From positions 1 through 40,552 of the forward strand of contig NZ_BCQG01000034.1 of NCBI RefSeq assembly GCF_001544315.1: a stretch of 40,552 bases of DNA. The letters run 5' to 3'. Positions 15,930 through 24,573 of the stretch are shown here, piece by piece (position 1 is the first letter of the stretch; every line of letters begins with the position of its first letter). The translations under genes were made by a program, and so were the position numbers. The notes below the pieces were generated by a model that saw only the letters and a list, made by a program, of their open reading frames with translations, was not told where the DNA came from and ran no database searches. Source of the DNA: Geobacillus jurassicus NBRC 107829. GTDB lineage: Bacteria > Bacillota > Bacilli > Bacillales > Anoxybacillaceae.

Positions 15930-17228
15930 ATGTATTCCGGCGGGCAGCTTGACGAAGAAAAAGTGTTTAAAGATCCGGTGCATCGATACATACATGTTCG
16001 CGACAAAGTGATTTGGGATTTGATCGGCACAAAAGAGTTTCAGCGCCTCCGCCGCATCAAGCAGCTCGGCACGACGTATTTGACGTTCCACGGCGCCGAG
16101 CACAGCCGATTCAACCATTCGCTCGGCGTTTATGAAATCATTCGCCGCATTATTGACGACGTGTTTGTCGGCCGCGACCATTGGGACCATAGCGAGCGCC
16201 TTCTTTGCCTATGCGCGGCGCTGTTGCACGATTTAGGGCACGGCCCGTTTTCCCATTCATTTGAAAAAGTGTTTCGCCTCGACCACGAAGATTTTACACA
16301 GGCGATCATTTTAGGCGATACAGAAGTGAACGCCGCTTTGCGCAAAGTGGGCGACGATTTTCCGCAAAAAGTGGCGGAAGTGATCGCCAAGACGTATCCA
16401 AACAAGCTCGTTGTGAGCCTCATTTCGAGCCAAATCGACGCCGACCGGATGGATTATTTGCTGCGCGATGCCTACTACACCGGCGTCAGCTACGGTTACT
16501 TTGACATGGAGCGCATTTTGCGCGTCATGCGTCCGCGCGAAGACCAAGTCGTCATCAAACGAAGCGGCATGCATGCGGTCGAAGATTACATCATGAGCCG
16601 CTACCAAATGTACTGGCAAGTGTACTTTCATCCCGTGACGCGCAGCGCGGAAGTCATTTTGACGAAAATTTTGCACCGGGCGAAAAAGCTGTATGAAGAA
16701 GGGTATCGTTTTCAAACGGAGCCGGTTCACTTTTTATCGTTTTTTGCAGGAAACGTGCCGCTCGGCGATTACTTGGCGCTTGATGAAGCGATCATCTTGT
16801 TCTACTTTCAACAATGGCAATACGAACGGGACCCGATTTTAAGCGACCTGTGCCAGCGGTTTGTCCGCCGCCGCCTGTTCAAATATACGGAATTCCATCC
16901 GACGAACGAGCAAATGACAAGGTTGATTGAGCTGCGGGAGCTGTTTAAAAAGGCGTGGATCGATCCGGACTATTACTTGGTCGTCGATTCATCGTCCGAT
17001 TTGCCGTATGACTTTTACCGGCCGGGCGAGGAAGGCGAGCGCCTGCCGATTTATTTGTTAATGCCAAACGGGGAGCTGCGCGAGCTGTCGCGCGAATCGG
17101 TGCTTGTCGACGCCATTTCCGGCAAGCGGCGCACCGACCATAAGCTATATTTCCCCGCTGATTTCCTCGAAGACTTGTCGACGAAGCGGACAGTAAAGAA
17201 AAAGATTATGGAAATTTTAAAGGGTTAG
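15930..17228 (+). CDS. ywfO: HD-domain phosphohydrolase YwfO (dNTPase-like)
   Basis: The 432-aa protein belongs to the HD superfamily related to dNTP triphosphohydrolases. Metal-binding residues are visible in HSRFNHSLGVYEII (His63), the doublet LLHDLGHGPFSHSFE (His100-Asp101) and SQIDADRMDYLLRDA. The N-terminus KVFKDPVHRYIHV is typical of this subfamily. I infer nucleotide hydrolysis; the substrate is not evident. The start is ATG 15930 with GAGGAGG 5 nt upstream. An in-frame ATG at 15903 is rejected because a TATAAT at 15891-15896 puts the transcript start at about that position. ywgA follows after 13 nt. Confidence 0.88.
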   Translation: MYSGGQLDEEKVFKDPVHRYIHVRDKVIWDLIGTKEFQRLRRIKQLGTTYLTFHGAEHSRFNHSLGVYEIIRRIIDDVFVGRDHWDHSERLLCLCAALLHDLGHGPFSHSFEKVFRLDHEDFTQAIILGDTEVNAALRKVGDDFPQKVAEVIAKTYPNKLVVSLISSQIDADRMDYLLRDAYYTGVSYGYFDMERILRVMRPREDQVVIKRSGMHAVEDYIMSRYQMYWQVYFHPVTRSAEVILTKILHRAKKLYEEGYRFQTEPVHFLSFFAGNVPLGDYLALDEAIILFYFQQWQYERDPILSDLCQRFVRRRLFKYTEFHPTNEQMTRLIELRELFKKAWIDPDYYLVVDSSSDLPYDFYRPGEEGERLPIYLLMPNGELRELSRESVLVDAISGKRRTDHKLYFPADFLEDLSTKRTVKKKIMEILKG

Positions 17229-17241
17229 GAGATGACGGAGA

Positions 17242-17760
17242 GTGCTGACGGAGCATGCGAAAGTGATGAAGGCGCTGGCCGCCGCGGGGGAAATTGCCGG
17301 CCGCAAAAAGCTGCAAAAAATGATTTACATCGCGAAAAAGCTCGACTTTCCGTTTTACGAGAAGTTCGATTTCCACTTTTACGGACCGTACTCCGAGGAG
17401 CTGACGTGCCGCATCGAGGAGCTGTGCGCGCTCGGCTTTTTACATGAAGTGAAAGAGAAAAAAAGCGGTTATGTGCAATACCGTTATACGCTCACCGAGG
17501 CGGGGGAGCAGTTTTTGCGCCATTACGACTGGGACATGCCGGGGCTTGCTGAATGCATGCAGGCGTTGAATGAACAAAACGCCCGCTTTTTGGAGCTTGT
17601 GTCCACCGTGCTGTATTTCGAACATTTGCCGAGAGACGAAGTGAAAGCGAAAATTGCGGTGTTAAAAAGCAAACAGCGCTATACGGAAGAAGAAATCGAG
17701 GAAGCGTACGCGTACATTGACACGCTGCGCAGTCAATGCAACAATAAAGCCCGCGTGTAG
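17242..17760 (+). CDS. ywgA: YwgA family protein
   Basis: This 172-aa protein resembles YwgA of Bacillus, an uncharacterised family with a winged-helix-like N-terminus (AGRKKLQKMIYIAKKLDFPF, FHFYGPYSEEL) and a helical C-terminus. The GTG at 17242 is chosen because AGGAG (17227-17231) lies 10 nt upstream; no better in-frame start exists. It follows ywfO so closely that co-transcription is likely. Its stop codon lies in the loop of the downstream terminator. Confidence 0.8.
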   Translation: MLTEHAKVMKALAAAGEIAGRKKLQKMIYIAKKLDFPFYEKFDFHFYGPYSEELTCRIEELCALGFLHEVKEKKSGYVQYRYTLTEAGEQFLRHYDWDMPGLAECMQALNEQNARFLELVSTVLYFEHLPRDEVKAKIAVLKSKQRYTEEEIEEAYAYIDTLRSQCNNKARV

Positions 17761-17772
17761 GCGGGCTTTGTT
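17746..17772 (+). terminator. Terminator overlapping the ywgA stop
   Basis: AAAGCCCGC (17746-17754) pairs perfectly with GCGGGCTTT (17761-17769). The 6-nt loop contains the TAG stop. The trailing T-run is short (TTTGTT). Confidence 0.8.
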
Positions 17773-17844
17773 AATGTGCCAGCCGGCAGAAGGAGTTGCC
17801 TCAACATGCAATCCTCGTTGCCCAAAATACGACCGGTTGATCCT

Positions 17845-17881
17845 GAAAAGAAAAGGTGTCCCGAAGACAACGGGACACCTT
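17845..17881 (-). terminator. Terminator of the small minus-strand gene
   Basis: AAGGTGTCCCG and CGGGACACCTT (17881-17871 and 17863-17853) form a perfect 11-bp stem; on the minus strand TTCTTTTC follows. It lies 7 nt beyond the frame-shifted stop at 17889. Confidence 0.75.
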
Positions 17882-17888
17882 CTTGTCG

Positions 17889-18000
17889 TTAATGCACCAA
17901 AAACGCCAGCTGCAAAAAGAACAACACCGCAAGCAAACGTCGTCAAGCCGGCGAGAAATTCTGTTTTCCGGTCAACCGATTTTCGTAGAAAGCGAATCAT
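17889..18000 (-). pseudogene. Small membrane peptide gene with a probable frameshift
   Basis: A sigma-A promoter (18072-18044), a perfect AGGAGG (18012-18007) and ATG 18000 start a frame reading MIRFLRKSVDRKTEFLAG and then a hydrophobic span. In that frame there is no stop before the terminator hairpin; translation would run on antisense into ywgA as far as about 17662. A TAA one frame away (17891-17889) ends exactly where the terminator requires. The interval is 112 nt, one base over a multiple of three. A single-base insertion, perhaps in the CTTTTT run, is the simplest explanation; the intact product would be about 36 aa. Family unknown. Confidence 0.5.
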
Positions 18001-18043
18001 GGGCAACCTCCTAAAAAACGAACAATATTGAAAACCAAATATA

Positions 18044-18072
18044 ATAATATTCGTTTTCGTTCCAAAAAGCAA
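18044..18072 (-). promoter_or_regulatory. Sigma-A promoter of the small minus-strand gene
   Basis: On the minus strand TTGCTT (18072-18067), 17 nt, then TATTAT (18049-18044). The -35 sits in the T-rich tail of the preceding ywhB terminator. Confidence 0.6.
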
Positions 18073-18095
18073 TGGGAGCGCCTCATAGCGCTCCC
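18067..18095 (-). terminator. Terminator of ywhB
   Basis: GGGAGCGC (18095-18088) and GCGCTCCC (18081-18074) form an 8-bp stem on the minus strand, followed by ATTGCTTTTTGG. Confidence 0.7.
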
Positions 18096-18105
18096 GCCCT
18101 TCGCC

Positions 18106-18294
18106 TTACTCGGCATCGCTCAGCCGTTTTCCGGCGATCGCATAATGGTCTTTTGTCATTTCTTCAATGAATATGACAACGCTCTCCCGCTTCGCCCCGG
18201 TCGTCTCGACGACGGCGTCGGTCACTTTCTCCACAAGCGCTTTCTTTTGCTCATCCGTGCGGCCGGCGAGCATTTTGATCGTCACATACGGCAC
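18106..18294 (-). CDS. ywhB: 4-oxalocrotonate tautomerase family protein YwhB
   Basis: This 62-aa protein belongs to the tautomerase superfamily, which uses an N-terminal proline as catalytic base. A GTG start at 18294 gives M-PYVTIKMLAGRTDEQKK, so removal of Met exposes Pro1 as the mechanism requires. An upstream in-frame ATG (18300) would place Thr-Val before the Pro and abolish that. GGGGG (18306-18302) is 7 nt from the GTG, also supporting it. A conserved Arg sits in GAKRESVVIFIEE. The physiological substrate is unknown. An extended -10 TGG-TATAAT lies at about 18342-18334. Confidence 0.88.
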   Translation of the reverse strand: MPYVTIKMLAGRTDEQKKALVEKVTDAVVETTGAKRESVVIFIEEMTKDHYAIAGKRLSDAE

Positions 18295-18424
18295 GGTCAT
18301 TCCCCCATTCGATTGTCGAGTGCTGTCGCGCTTATTATACCACGGGGGGAGGAAGTTCAGTCCACTTTTTTCTGCAAATCATGTATACTAAAGATAGTGA
18401 ATATAGGGAAAAGGAGTTTATGAA

Positions 18425-19093
18425 GTGGATCAAATTTTGCCATATTCATTCAGTGAAATTCCGTACGTGCTCTTGACGCTGGCGCTGGCGTTTTCCGTGC
18501 ACGAGTTCGCTCATGCGTACGTCGCCTACAAGTTTGGGGATCCGACGGCGAAAAATGAAGGGCGGCTGACGCTGTCGCCGTTTGCCCATTTGGATTTGCT
18601 TGGTACGCTGCTCATTTTTCTCGCGGGGTTTGGTTGGGCGCGCCCGGTGCCGGTCAATCGCTTCTACTTCAAAAATCCGCGCCTTGCCGGCATTCTCGTG
18701 TCGGTCGCCGGACCGCTGAGCAATCTCGTGCTTGCCGCGCTTGGGTTTGTCGTTTGGTATGCGATGATCGACTTCGGTGTGATGCGGGCGCTGCCGGATT
18801 GGTTCGCCGCCGGGTTTGATCTGTTTTTCCAAATTTTTATCAGCTTGAACGCTGTTTTGTTTTTGTTTAATTTATTGCCGTTTCCGCCGCTTGACGGGTA
18901 TCGTATTATTGAAGACTTGGCGCCGGACGGGCTGCGGGCGAAAATGACGCAATGGGAAAGCTACGGGGCGCTCATCTTTCTCATCCTTGTGCTCACGCCG
19001 CTTGACCGATATACGATTGAGCCGGTGTTTCAAGTGGCGCTGCCGTTTGTATTGGAAAATTTGCAGTCGTTGGCCGCCAACTTGTTTACGTAG
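18425..19093 (+). CDS. ywhC: Site-2 protease family membrane protein YwhC
   Basis: This 222-aa intramembrane zinc metalloprotease homologue has HEFAH (His26, Glu27, His30) in the first membrane helix and the partner LPFPPLDGYR (Asp157) in a later one, the two halves of the S2P active site. Further hydrophobic spans lie at about 88-112, 132-152 and 183-195. There is no PDZ domain, so it is the minimal form; its substrate is unknown. Translation starts at GTG 18425 after AAAAGGAG (18409-18416). ywhD follows after 18 nt and is probably co-transcribed. Confidence 0.88.
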   Translation: MDQILPYSFSEIPYVLLTLALAFSVHEFAHAYVAYKFGDPTAKNEGRLTLSPFAHLDLLGTLLIFLAGFGWARPVPVNRFYFKNPRLAGILVSVAGPLSNLVLAALGFVVWYAMIDFGVMRALPDWFAAGFDLFFQIFISLNAVLFLFNLLPFPPLDGYRIIEDLAPDGLRAKMTQWESYGALIFLILVLTPLDRYTIEPVFQVALPFVLENLQSLAANLFT

Positions 19094-19111
19094 GAAGGAG
19101 GGAACAAGTGG

Positions 19112-19627
19112 ATGGAGCAAAAAAAGAAAAAGAACATCGGCTTTAACATCATTAAAGACGACCCGACCGACGGGCACCGCGGCTTTGGCGCCGGGGCGTT
19201 GAGCTTAGAAAACGTGTCGCCGGTCATCATTGACGTCGAAGCGGGTGAAGCGTTCGTTGATATGGGGGCGATGCATGCCCGCAGCGCCGTTGAGCGCGGC
19301 ATCAAGTTTTTGCCGGACCGTTCCGCCGTGCCAAACGGCAAGCCGTATTGGATCGTCTGGGTGACGATCGAGCGCCGTGAAGACGGCCCGTATTACGCCG
19401 GGGTGACGGCGTGTGAAATGACGGTCGACCGTGAGGCGCGCCGCGGCTATAAGTTATTGCCCGAACACGTCAATCGGTTGGATAAATCGTTGAAACGGCA
19501 CATCATCGTCGACCATATGGATGCCAAGTCGAAGCGGGTGCTCGCCGACTTTTTGAAAGGACATGACATCGGGATGTGGAACCGTTCGAGCGACGAACTG
19601 AAAAAAGGGCTCGAAGGCGAATTGTGA
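19112..19627 (+). CDS. ywhD: YwhD family protein
   Basis: This 171-aa soluble protein starts MEQKKKKNIGFNIIKDDPTD and is recognisable as YwhD of Bacillus by sequence and position after ywhC. No catalytic motif can be named. AAGGAGGG precedes ATG 19112 at good spacing. It is the last gene before a perfect bidirectional terminator. Confidence 0.83.
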   Translation: MEQKKKKNIGFNIIKDDPTDGHRGFGAGALSLENVSPVIIDVEAGEAFVDMGAMHARSAVERGIKFLPDRSAVPNGKPYWIVWVTIERREDGPYYAGVTACEMTVDREARRGYKLLPEHVNRLDKSLKRHIIVDHMDAKSKRVLADFLKGHDIGMWNRSSDELKKGLEGEL

Positions 19628-19720
19628 CGGTTTTGTGAACATATTTGTTCAAGGGCTTGTTCTTGCCTGGAAAAAGGGATAAACTAAACCTATATGTATA
19701 ACACAGGAAAACTAGGACAA

Positions 19721-19756
19721 GAAAATCCCCTGCGTCTGAACGCAGGGGATTTTCTT
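19721..19756. terminator. Bidirectional terminator between ywhD and pbpG
   Basis: A perfect 16-bp stem (19721-19736 with 19741-19756) with tetraloop CTGA carries A-rich and T-rich ends, so it can stop transcription from both directions. Confidence 0.92.
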
Positions 19757-19759
19757 TGC

Positions 19760-21805
19760 TTAAAACCATGGGAACCATTTTTCGAACCAGCTTTTGCCGT
19801 CTTCTTTTTTCTTTTTTTTCTTTTCCAAATGGTCGGTGCAATAGTCGGTCGGTTCTGTACCGATGAGATAGTATGTTTTTCGTTTCACCGGACAAGCGTC
19901 GGTGGCCAGCTTGCCGTTTTGCGGGTCGATGTAGACGCCGATGACGCCTTTGGTCGGCTTGAACGATTGTTTCGGCTCACCGGAGAGGCTTTGTTCCATA
20001 AAGTGCACCCATATTTGCTTTGCGTATTGTCTTTCTGCCGGGCGGTCCATCGTTTCCCCGCGGTCGTAGCCGGTCCAGACGCCGGCGACCAGCTGCGGGG
20101 CGAACCCGATCATCCAACTGTCCGTTTTCGTCGTTCCCGACTTGCCGGCGTACGGACGCGTGATCTCATCGGCGATCGACTGCCCGGTGACGGTGGTATA
20201 GCCGTTTAACTTTGGGTCGAACATCCCGGTCATTAAATGAGTCGTGACAAACGCCGCGTCGCGGTCAAGCACTTGCCGGCTCTCCGGCTTATGTTCATAC
20301 AGCACGTTTCCGTTTGCATCCACGACTTTTTTAATAAACACCGGTTCGGTTTGTTTGCCGTAGTTGGCCAGCGTGCTGTACGCGGCCACCATGTCGATCA
20401 CTTTCACCGGCGAGGTGCCGAGCGCCAACGACGGCACGGCCCTCAGCTTGCTTGTGATGCCGAGCGCTTTCGCCGTTTCGACAAGCTTGTCGGCGCCGAT
20501 GAACTGGAGCGTTTTTACCGCAAAGACGTTGTCGGATACAGCGAGCGCCTGAGCGAGCGTGATCGGGCCATTGGCATAGTAGTCATTGTAATTATGCGGC
20601 GTGTACGACGATCGGCCGCCGTTAAACGTAAATGTCGTCAGCTCGCTGCGCAGTTGGGTCGATGGGGTGAATCCTTGCTCGATCGCCGCGTAATACAAAA
20701 ACGGCTTAAATGTCGACCCTGGCTGGCGTTCCGCCTGCACGGCCCGGTTGAACGGGCTCTCTTCATAGTTGCGTCCGCCGACGAGCGCCTTTACTTCTCC
20801 GGTGCGCGGATCCATCGCGACAAGCGCTGCTTGAATGGCGGAGTGCGGGTCGATAATGCGATCGATTTGTTCTTCAGCGATCCGCTGCAGACGCCGGTCG
20901 AGCGTCGTATAGACGCGCAGTCCCCCAAGCTCGATCGTCCGCTCATCAAGGCCAAGCTTTGTGCGCAGCTGCTGTTTGACCACATCTTGAAAATATGGGG
21001 CGATCGGCTGTTCTTGTTGGCGGTGCCGGACGTAGACGAGCTTGTCGAGGTACGCCTGCTCCGCTTCTTTGCGGCTGATGTAGCCGGCTTCCACCATGGA
21101 GGTGAGAACGATTTTTTGCCGCACTTTCGCCCGCTGTTCATTGACAAACGGGGAGTAGTAATACGGTCCTTTCGGAATGCCGGCTAACATGGCTGCCTCG
21201 CTGAGCGTCAACTCGCTCGCGTGCTTGCCGAAATAGTAGCGGGCCGCTGCCTCAATGCCGTAGGCGCCATGGCCGTAGTAAATCGTGTTTAAATAGCCTT
21301 CCAAAATTTGATCTTTGCTGTAGTTGGCCTCAAGGCGGATCGTGTACAGTGCTTCCTGGATTTTTCGCGACCACGTTTTTTCATGCGTCAAAAACAAGTT
21401 GCGTGCGTATTGCTGGGTGATTGTGCTCGCCCCTTCAACTTTCGCCATCGCCTGTATATTGGCAATGATTGCGGCGGCGATCCGCTTCAAATCAAATCCG
21501 TGGTGTTCGTAAAACTTTCGGTCTTCAACGGCGATCGTCGCTTCGATGACGTGCGGGGACATGTCTTTGAGCCGGACCCAATACCGCTTCTGTCCGTGAT
21601 CGCTTTCCCCGATTTTGCTGCCGTCATCGGCATAAAAAATCGTCGTCTGCGGCACGGCGACCGGCGGGGCGCCTTCGATTTTCGCGAACAACACAAAGCT
21701 CCCGAGAGCGGCGAAGGCAAAGATGGCGAGAAAAAAGCCGATAAAGACGGCGGCGCGCACATATTTCCACGTGCCGCGAAAACGGCTGCCCGGGATCGGA
21801 TCCAT
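19760..21805 (-). CDS. pbpG: Bifunctional penicillin-binding protein PbpG (PBP 2d-like)
   Basis: This class A PBP polymerises and cross-links peptidoglycan. The 681-aa protein has a short cytoplasmic N-terminus and a membrane anchor (about residues 17-42). The glycosyltransferase 51 domain has AVEDRKFYEHHG (Glu94), GASTITQQYARN and RKIQEALYTIRLE. The transpeptidase domain has the STFK tetrad with active Ser364, SDN at 424-426 and KSGTT at 555-559. The Lys-rich tail ends EKWFPWF. In B. subtilis the syntenic gene (ywhE) makes a sporulation PBP used for cortex synthesis; I infer the same here, though I found no convincing sporulation promoter. GAGGTGAT precedes ATG 21805. Confidence 0.93.
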   Translation of the reverse strand: MDPIPGSRFRGTWKYVRAAVFIGFFLAIFAFAALGSFVLFAKIEGAPPVAVPQTTIFYADDGSKIGESDHGQKRYWVRLKDMSPHVIEATIAVEDRKFYEHHGFDLKRIAAAIIANIQAMAKVEGASTITQQYARNLFLTHEKTWSRKIQEALYTIRLEANYSKDQILEGYLNTIYYGHGAYGIEAAARYYFGKHASELTLSEAAMLAGIPKGPYYYSPFVNEQRAKVRQKIVLTSMVEAGYISRKEAEQAYLDKLVYVRHRQQEQPIAPYFQDVVKQQLRTKLGLDERTIELGGLRVYTTLDRRLQRIAEEQIDRIIDPHSAIQAALVAMDPRTGEVKALVGGRNYEESPFNRAVQAERQPGSTFKPFLYYAAIEQGFTPSTQLRSELTTFTFNGGRSSYTPHNYNDYYANGPITLAQALAVSDNVFAVKTLQFIGADKLVETAKALGITSKLRAVPSLALGTSPVKVIDMVAAYSTLANYGKQTEPVFIKKVVDANGNVLYEHKPESRQVLDRDAAFVTTHLMTGMFDPKLNGYTTVTGQSIADEITRPYAGKSGTTKTDSWMIGFAPQLVAGVWTGYDRGETMDRPAERQYAKQIWVHFMEQSLSGEPKQSFKPTKGVIGVYIDPQNGKLATDACPVKRKTYYLIGTEPTDYCTDHLEKKKKKKEDGKSWFEKWFPWF

Positions 21806-22000
21806 TGCGCATCACCTCAATGGTTTTGGCGTTGTTTCAAAACATGGACAGCGCCGTAGCGACGGCATCCTCATTCCATTCGGCATTGTTTTCGATAGGC
21901 GGGCGGAATGCGTCGTTCTGCTTTCATCACTTCGCCAAGCAAGGTTTTCAGCTTTTCTTATCAGTATGAAAAAATTTTTTTTATTTTAAACTCGTTCCTC

Positions 22001-22028
22001 TTGCATTTTTGCTAGATTGCACTATACT
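22001..22028 (+). promoter_or_regulatory. Sigma-A promoter of speE-speB
   Basis: TTGCAT (22001-22006), 16 nt, then TATACT (22023-22028), 73 nt before the speE ATG. Apart from this the pbpG-speE spacer (21806-22100) shows nothing recognisable. Confidence 0.6.
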
Positions 22029-22100
22029 TTTTCATGTTTAGTTTTTTGGCGGCAAGGAAAACTTGTATAGTAAGCAATGTTCGGAGAAAGGATGTTACCG

Positions 22101-22928
22101 ATGGAACTTTGGTTTACCGAGAAGCAAACGGAGCATTTTGGCATCACCGCACGCATCATCCGCACTTTACATACAGAACAAACGCCGTTCCAAAAGCTCG
22201 ATATGGTCGAAACAGCGGAGTTCGGCAACATGCTCATTTTGGATGGCATGGTGATGACGACGCAAAAAGACGAGTTCGTCTATCATGAAATGGTCGCCCA
22301 CGTGCCATTGTTCACCCACCCAAATCCAGAAAACGTGCTTGTCGTCGGCGGCGGTGACGGCGGCGTCATCCGCGAAGTGCTGAAGCACCCAAGCGTCAAA
22401 AAAGCGACGCTTGTGGAAATCGACGGCAAAGTGATCGAGTGTTCGAAGACCTACTTGCCGGACATCGCCGGCAAACTTGACGATCCGCGCGTTGAAGTGA
22501 AAGTCGATGACGGGTTTATGCATATCGCGAAAAGTAAAAACGAGTATGACGTCATTATGGTCGACTCAACCGAACCGGTCGGCCCGGCGGTCAACTTGTT
22601 CACGAAAGGATTTTACGCCGGCATCGCCAACGCGTTGAAGGAAGACGGCATTTTCGTCGCCCAAACGGACAACCCGTGGTTTAAAGCCGATTTGATCCGC
22701 AACGTTTATCGCGACGTAAAGGAAATTTTCCCGATCACCCGTTTGTATACGGCGAACATTCCGACATATCCGAGCGGGCTCTGGACGTTTACGCTCGGCT
22801 CGAAAAAATACGACCCGCTGGCGGTCAGCGATGACCGATTCCATGACATTGATACGAAGTATTACACGAAAGAGTTGCATAAGGCGTGTTTTGTCTTGCC
22901 GAAATTTGTCGCGGATTTAACGAAATAA
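22101..22928 (+). CDS. speE: Spermidine synthase
   Basis: SpeE transfers an aminopropyl group from decarboxylated S-adenosylmethionine to putrescine. The 275-aa Rossmann-fold protein has [17 protein letters not shown] (residues 81-97), the acidic [12 protein letters not shown], and [14 protein letters not shown] with the catalytic Asp155. The C-terminal [17 protein letters not shown] is also typical. ATG 22101 follows GAGAAAGGA with 8-nt spacing; upstream ATGs in frame (22077, 22092) lack a site. speB follows after 13 nt, so putrescine supply and use are made together. Confidence 0.95.
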   Translation: MELWFTEKQTEHFGITARIIRTLHTEQTPFQKLDMVETAEFGNMLILDGMVMTTQKDEFVYHEMVAHVPLFTHPNPENVLVVGGGDGGVIREVLKHPSVKKATLVEIDGKVIECSKTYLPDIAGKLDDPRVEVKVDDGFMHIAKSKNEYDVIMVDSTEPVGPAVNLFTKGFYAGIANALKEDGIFVAQTDNPWFKADLIRNVYRDVKEIFPITRLYTANIPTYPSGLWTFTLGSKKYDPLAVSDDRFHDIDTKYYTKELHKACFVLPKFVADLTK

Positions 22929-22941
22929 GGGGGCGCAGGCG

Positions 22942-23817
22942 ATGCGATTTGATGAAGCGTATTCGGGCAACGTGTTTATCGGCAGCCACTCAAACTTTGA
23001 AGAAAGCGAAGCGGTCATTTACGGCATGCCGATGGACTGGACGGTCAGCTACCGGCCCGGTTCGCGGTTCGGTCCGGCCCGCATCCGCGAAGTGTCGATC
23101 GGGCTTGAGGAATACAGCCCATATTTGGATCGCGAACTCAAAGACATTCGCTACTTTGACGCCGGCGACATTCCGCTGCCGTTTGGCAACGCCGCCCGCA
23201 GTTTGGAGCTGATTGAACAGTTCGTGAAAAAGGTGCTTGACGCCGGCAAATTTCCGCTCGGCCTTGGCGGAGAGCATCTCGTCTCCTGGCCGGTTATTAA
23301 AGCGGTGTATGAATACTACCCGAATTTGGCCGTCATTCATATGGATGCGCACACGGACTTGCGCGAACATTACGAAGGGGAACCGCTGTCGCACGCGACG
23401 CCGATCCGCAAAGTCGCTGACCTGATCGGTCCGACGAACGTCTTTTCGTTCGGCATCCGCTCCGGCATGAAGGAAGAGTTTGAATGGGCGAAAGAAAACG
23501 GCATGTACATCGCCAAGTTTGAGGTGCTTGAACCGCTTCGCTCGGTGCTGCCGAAGCTCGCTGGCCGTCCGGTGTATGTGACGATCGACATCGATGTGCT
23601 TGATCCGGCCCATGCCCCAGGCACCGGAACGGTCGACGCCGGCGGCATTACATCAAAAGAGCTGTTGGCGGCCATTCATGAGATCGCCCGCTCCGACGTG
23701 CGCGTCGTCGGCGCCGATCTGGTTGAAGTCGCGCCGGTTTACGACCACTCCGAGCAAACGGCGAACACGGCAAGCAAGCTTGTGAGGGAAATGCTGCTCG
23801 GCTGGGTGGCCAAATGA
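22942..23817 (+). CDS. speB: Agmatinase
   Basis: SpeB hydrolyses agmatine to putrescine and urea. The 291-aa ureohydrolase has all binuclear manganese ligands: GLGGEHLVSW (His112), MDAHTDLREH (Asp135, His137, Asp139) and TIDIDVLDPAHAPGTGT (Asp216, Asp218). AAGGGGGCGC precedes the ATG. It forms an operon with speE for the arginine-decarboxylase route to spermidine; the speA decarboxylase is not in the window. A terminator follows. Confidence 0.95.
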   Translation: MRFDEAYSGNVFIGSHSNFEESEAVIYGMPMDWTVSYRPGSRFGPARIREVSIGLEEYSPYLDRELKDIRYFDAGDIPLPFGNAARSLELIEQFVKKVLDAGKFPLGLGGEHLVSWPVIKAVYEYYPNLAVIHMDAHTDLREHYEGEPLSHATPIRKVADLIGPTNVFSFGIRSGMKEEFEWAKENGMYIAKFEVLEPLRSVLPKLAGRPVYVTIDIDVLDPAHAPGTGTVDAGGITSKELLAAIHEIARSDVRVVGADLVEVAPVYDHSEQTANTASKLVREMLLGWVAK

Positions 23818-23825
23818 AAATAGGG

Positions 23826-23866
23826 AAAAGCGCCTAAATCGCGGTTTCGCGAGGGCGCTTTTTTCT
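23826..23866 (+). terminator. Terminator after speB
   Basis: AAAAGCGCC (23826-23834) pairs with GGCGCTTTT (23854-23862), with an inner TCGCG/CGCGA helix, followed by further T. Confidence 0.88.
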
Positions 23867-23917
23867 TTGGCTTCGAGGACTGGTGAAAAAAACCATTTTC
23901 CTAAATCTATGGTTCTC

Positions 23918-24005
23918 GAGTGAAAAGAAGAGCACCATTTATGAGGTTTCTCAATTTGAGAAACACCGTTGTTAAGCCACATTTCCTGTTAAATCACCAG
24001 CCTTT
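23918..24005 (+). repeat. Dispersed repeat, copy A (upstream of ywiB)
   Basis: This stretch aligns along its length with the reverse complement of 27908-27996. Shared blocks include GAAAAGAAGA, CTCAATTTGA, CATTTCC and CAGCCTT, with a 3-nt length difference near the start. It contains a perfect 19-nt dyad, GTTTCTCAA-T-TTGAGAAAC (23946-23964). It lies about 135 nt before ywiB and reads toward it. Confidence 0.6.
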
Positions 24006-24067
24006 TCGGCTTTGGAACCTTTTGCATGCCAACCGGGGCAGAAATCCGCCGTCTGTTTTGTCCCCCC

Positions 24068-24096
24068 TTGAATGGGGCGGAACAGTTCTTTATACT
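24068..24096 (+). promoter_or_regulatory. Sigma-A promoter of ywiB-argS
   Basis: TTGAAT (24068-24073), 17 nt, then TATACT (24091-24096), 42 nt before the ywiB ATG. Confidence 0.72.
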
Positions 24097-24138
24097 ATAA
24101 ATTATGACTGTTTTGCTCGCAAAGGTGTGCTGATCAAG

Positions 24139-24570
24139 ATGAAAGAGACAAACGGCATCCCGGTGCGCCTCCGCCAAGTGACCGTCATACGCGACGGTGC
24201 GCGTCAAGAGACGGTCGTGCTCGAAGCGGACGGCATGTACTACATAAAAGGAAAAGCAGGTTATTTGCAGTTTGAAGAAGAAAACGAACTCGGACGGGTG
24301 AAAACGACGGTGAAAATCGCGCCCGAGGAAGTCGCCGTCATTCGCTCCGGGGCGGTCGAGATGAGGCAAACGTTCCGCCGCCGCCAGGAAACACCGGGCC
24401 ATTACGGGACGGCGTTCGGGCGATGGGCGCTGGCGGCAAAAACGAGCGCCATGGAGTTTCAATATGATGAGCAGCGGAAAAAAGGGCGGCTCTTTCTCTC
24501 GTATGAACTGATGCTAGGCGACGAGCGAAGCGGGCGCCATACGTTGACGTTGACATTTAAGGGGGTATAA
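24139..24570 (+). CDS. ywiB: DUF1934 family protein YwiB
   Basis: This 143-aa beta-rich protein fits the DUF1934 / YwiB family (small lipocalin-like barrel of unknown function) by size, by GIPVRLRQVTVIRDGARQETV at the start and LFLSYELMLGDE near the end, and by its place before argS. The frame is open upstream to about 23920, but ATG 24139 is the first start with a ribosome site (AAAGG, 24121-24125) downstream of the promoter. It ends 3 nt before the argS start, so the pair is translationally linked. Confidence 0.85.
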   Translation: MKETNGIPVRLRQVTVIRDGARQETVVLEADGMYYIKGKAGYLQFEEENELGRVKTTVKIAPEEVAVIRSGAVEMRQTFRRRQETPGHYGTAFGRWALAAKTSAMEFQYDEQRKKGRLFLSYELMLGDERSGRHTLTLTFKGV

Positions 24571-24573
24571 GCG

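Noticed and set aside
20237-21187. 316-codon open frame on the plus strand
   Set aside because: It lies entirely antisense to pbpG, whose catalytic motifs are all intact. High GC at third positions creates such mirror frames; it has no ribosome site or family features.
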